Part shown: positions 63,647-64,000 of the stretch, one piece after another
Layout: each line of letters starts with the position of its first letter
Position numbering within the stretch: position 1 is the stretch's first letter
Origin: Myxococcales bacterium
GTDB lineage: Bacteria; Myxococcota; Bradymonadia; UBA7976; UBA1532
Reading direction: 5' to 3'
Length of the DNA: 64,000 bases
Assembly: GCA_020633515.1 (NCBI GenBank)
Contig: JACKDM010000011.1
Location: forward strand, 38,962-102,961
Notes under the pieces: generated by a model
The model's input: the letters and a program-made list of their open reading frames with translations, nothing else
What the model was told of the DNA's origin: nothing
The model's database searches: none
Program-made: the position numbers and the translations under genes

Positions 63647-64000
63647 ATGCCGCTGGTGATCACCTCTCCCGATGATCGAGATGCGCTCGCGGCGCGGCTG
63701 CTGCCGTCGGGCGCGCTGGATGTCGAGCTGGCGGCGACGCTCGACGCGGCGGCGCTGGCGGCGCTGTGGCAGGGGGCGCGGGGGCGGGCGCACGAGGCGG
63801 CGTTGCTGCATCTGGTCGTGGTGCATCCGGGGGTGAGCGAGGCGCTGCTGGTGCAGATCGCGGCGCAGGCGCCGGGGGATGTGCTCGAGGCGATCGTGAC
63901 CGGGGGGCGGGCGACGGCGGCGGTGCTCGATGGGATCGAGGCGGGCGCCTCGGCGGCGCTGCGGCGGAGCGTGCGGCTGGCGCGGTTCGGGTGGGTGCTC
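63647..64000 (+). CDS. Unrecognised protein, C-terminus beyond window
   Basis: ATG at 63647 and 118 codons open to the edge. The visible part is helical and repetitive (LDAAALAALWQGARGRAHEA, LLHLVVVHPGVSEALLVQIA, PGDVLEAIVTGG), like HEAT or leucine-rich variant repeats. It continues the direction of the previous gene with an 11-bp gap. Nothing more can be said from the fragment. Confidence 0.6.
   Translation, partial: MPLVITSPDDRDALAARLLPSGALDVELAATLDAAALAALWQGARGRAHEAALLHLVVVHPGVSEALLVQIAAQAPGDVLEAIVTGGRATAAVLDGIEAGASAALRRSVRLARFGWVL

Overview
The window is very GC-rich, gene-dense DNA. Most gene pairs overlap by ATGA/GTGA or are separated by a few bases. The gene content points to a myxobacterium-like member of the Myxococcota. 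The evidence is a run of Cys-rich lipoproteins with Gly-Glu or Asp-Ala low-complexity linkers, a probable MYXO-CTERM tail, a Pkn-type Ser/Thr kinase, a giant TPR protein, and a detached pair of microcompartment vertex genes of the kind I recall from Haliangium. This placement is inference; no rRNA is present.

Layout. 1-9.3 kb is a single minus-strand gene for a giant tetratricopeptide protein that runs off the left edge. 9.5-12.3 kb holds a class IV aminotransferase, a lipoprotein and a beta-barrel protein. 12.4-18.1 kb is a minus-strand housekeeping block: clpX, a LapB-like protein, an IHF-beta-like gene, rpsA and a BY-kinase-like ATPase. The order rpsA-ihfB-lapB matches enterobacteria. 18.1-21.4 kb carries tRNA-Gly, nadB, pgsA, a lytic transglycosylase and tRNA-Met(CAT). 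21.5-24.1 kb has a secreted MBL-HhH protein, then two overlapping microcompartment vertex genes with a class II aldolase that ends in a likely encapsulation peptide. 24.3-29.5 kb is a two-gene envelope unit (992-aa membrane protein plus VWA-like lipoprotein). 29.6-34.4 kb holds a possible nuclease, a lipoprotein ending in a peptidase S74 chaperone domain, and an NRDE-MNIO(DUF692)-partner operon. 34.6-45 kb is envelope and lipid genes (Cys-rich GE protein, GtrA, Ser/Thr kinase, CXXCH protein, CDP-alcohol transferase, sulfatase-like protein, FabZ-like protein, hydrolase), an Rpn-type nuclease and several short tandem repeats.

45.1-50.3 kb is a DUF2760-Hsp70-Hsp70 operon. 50.4-51.7 kb is an ArsR/SRPBCC operon with a candidate operator. 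51.8-56.1 kb has a Tex-like S1 protein without the HhH region, a DegT aminotransferase and a tandem DsbA-fold protein. 57-61.4 kb holds dus, a GAF protein and cysD-cysN, with a degenerate APS-kinase tail on CysN. 61.5-64 kb has greB, a small lipoprotein, a divergent GroES-like protein, and two unrecognised genes, the last cut by the right edge.

The most unusual items are the microcompartment satellite locus, the MNIO cassette without an obvious precursor, the S74-bearing lipoprotein, and several enzymes with degenerate active sites (CysN tail, BY-kinase P-loop, VWA MIDAS, aldolase metal site). Many long open frames on the opposite strand are GC-driven shadows and are not annotated.
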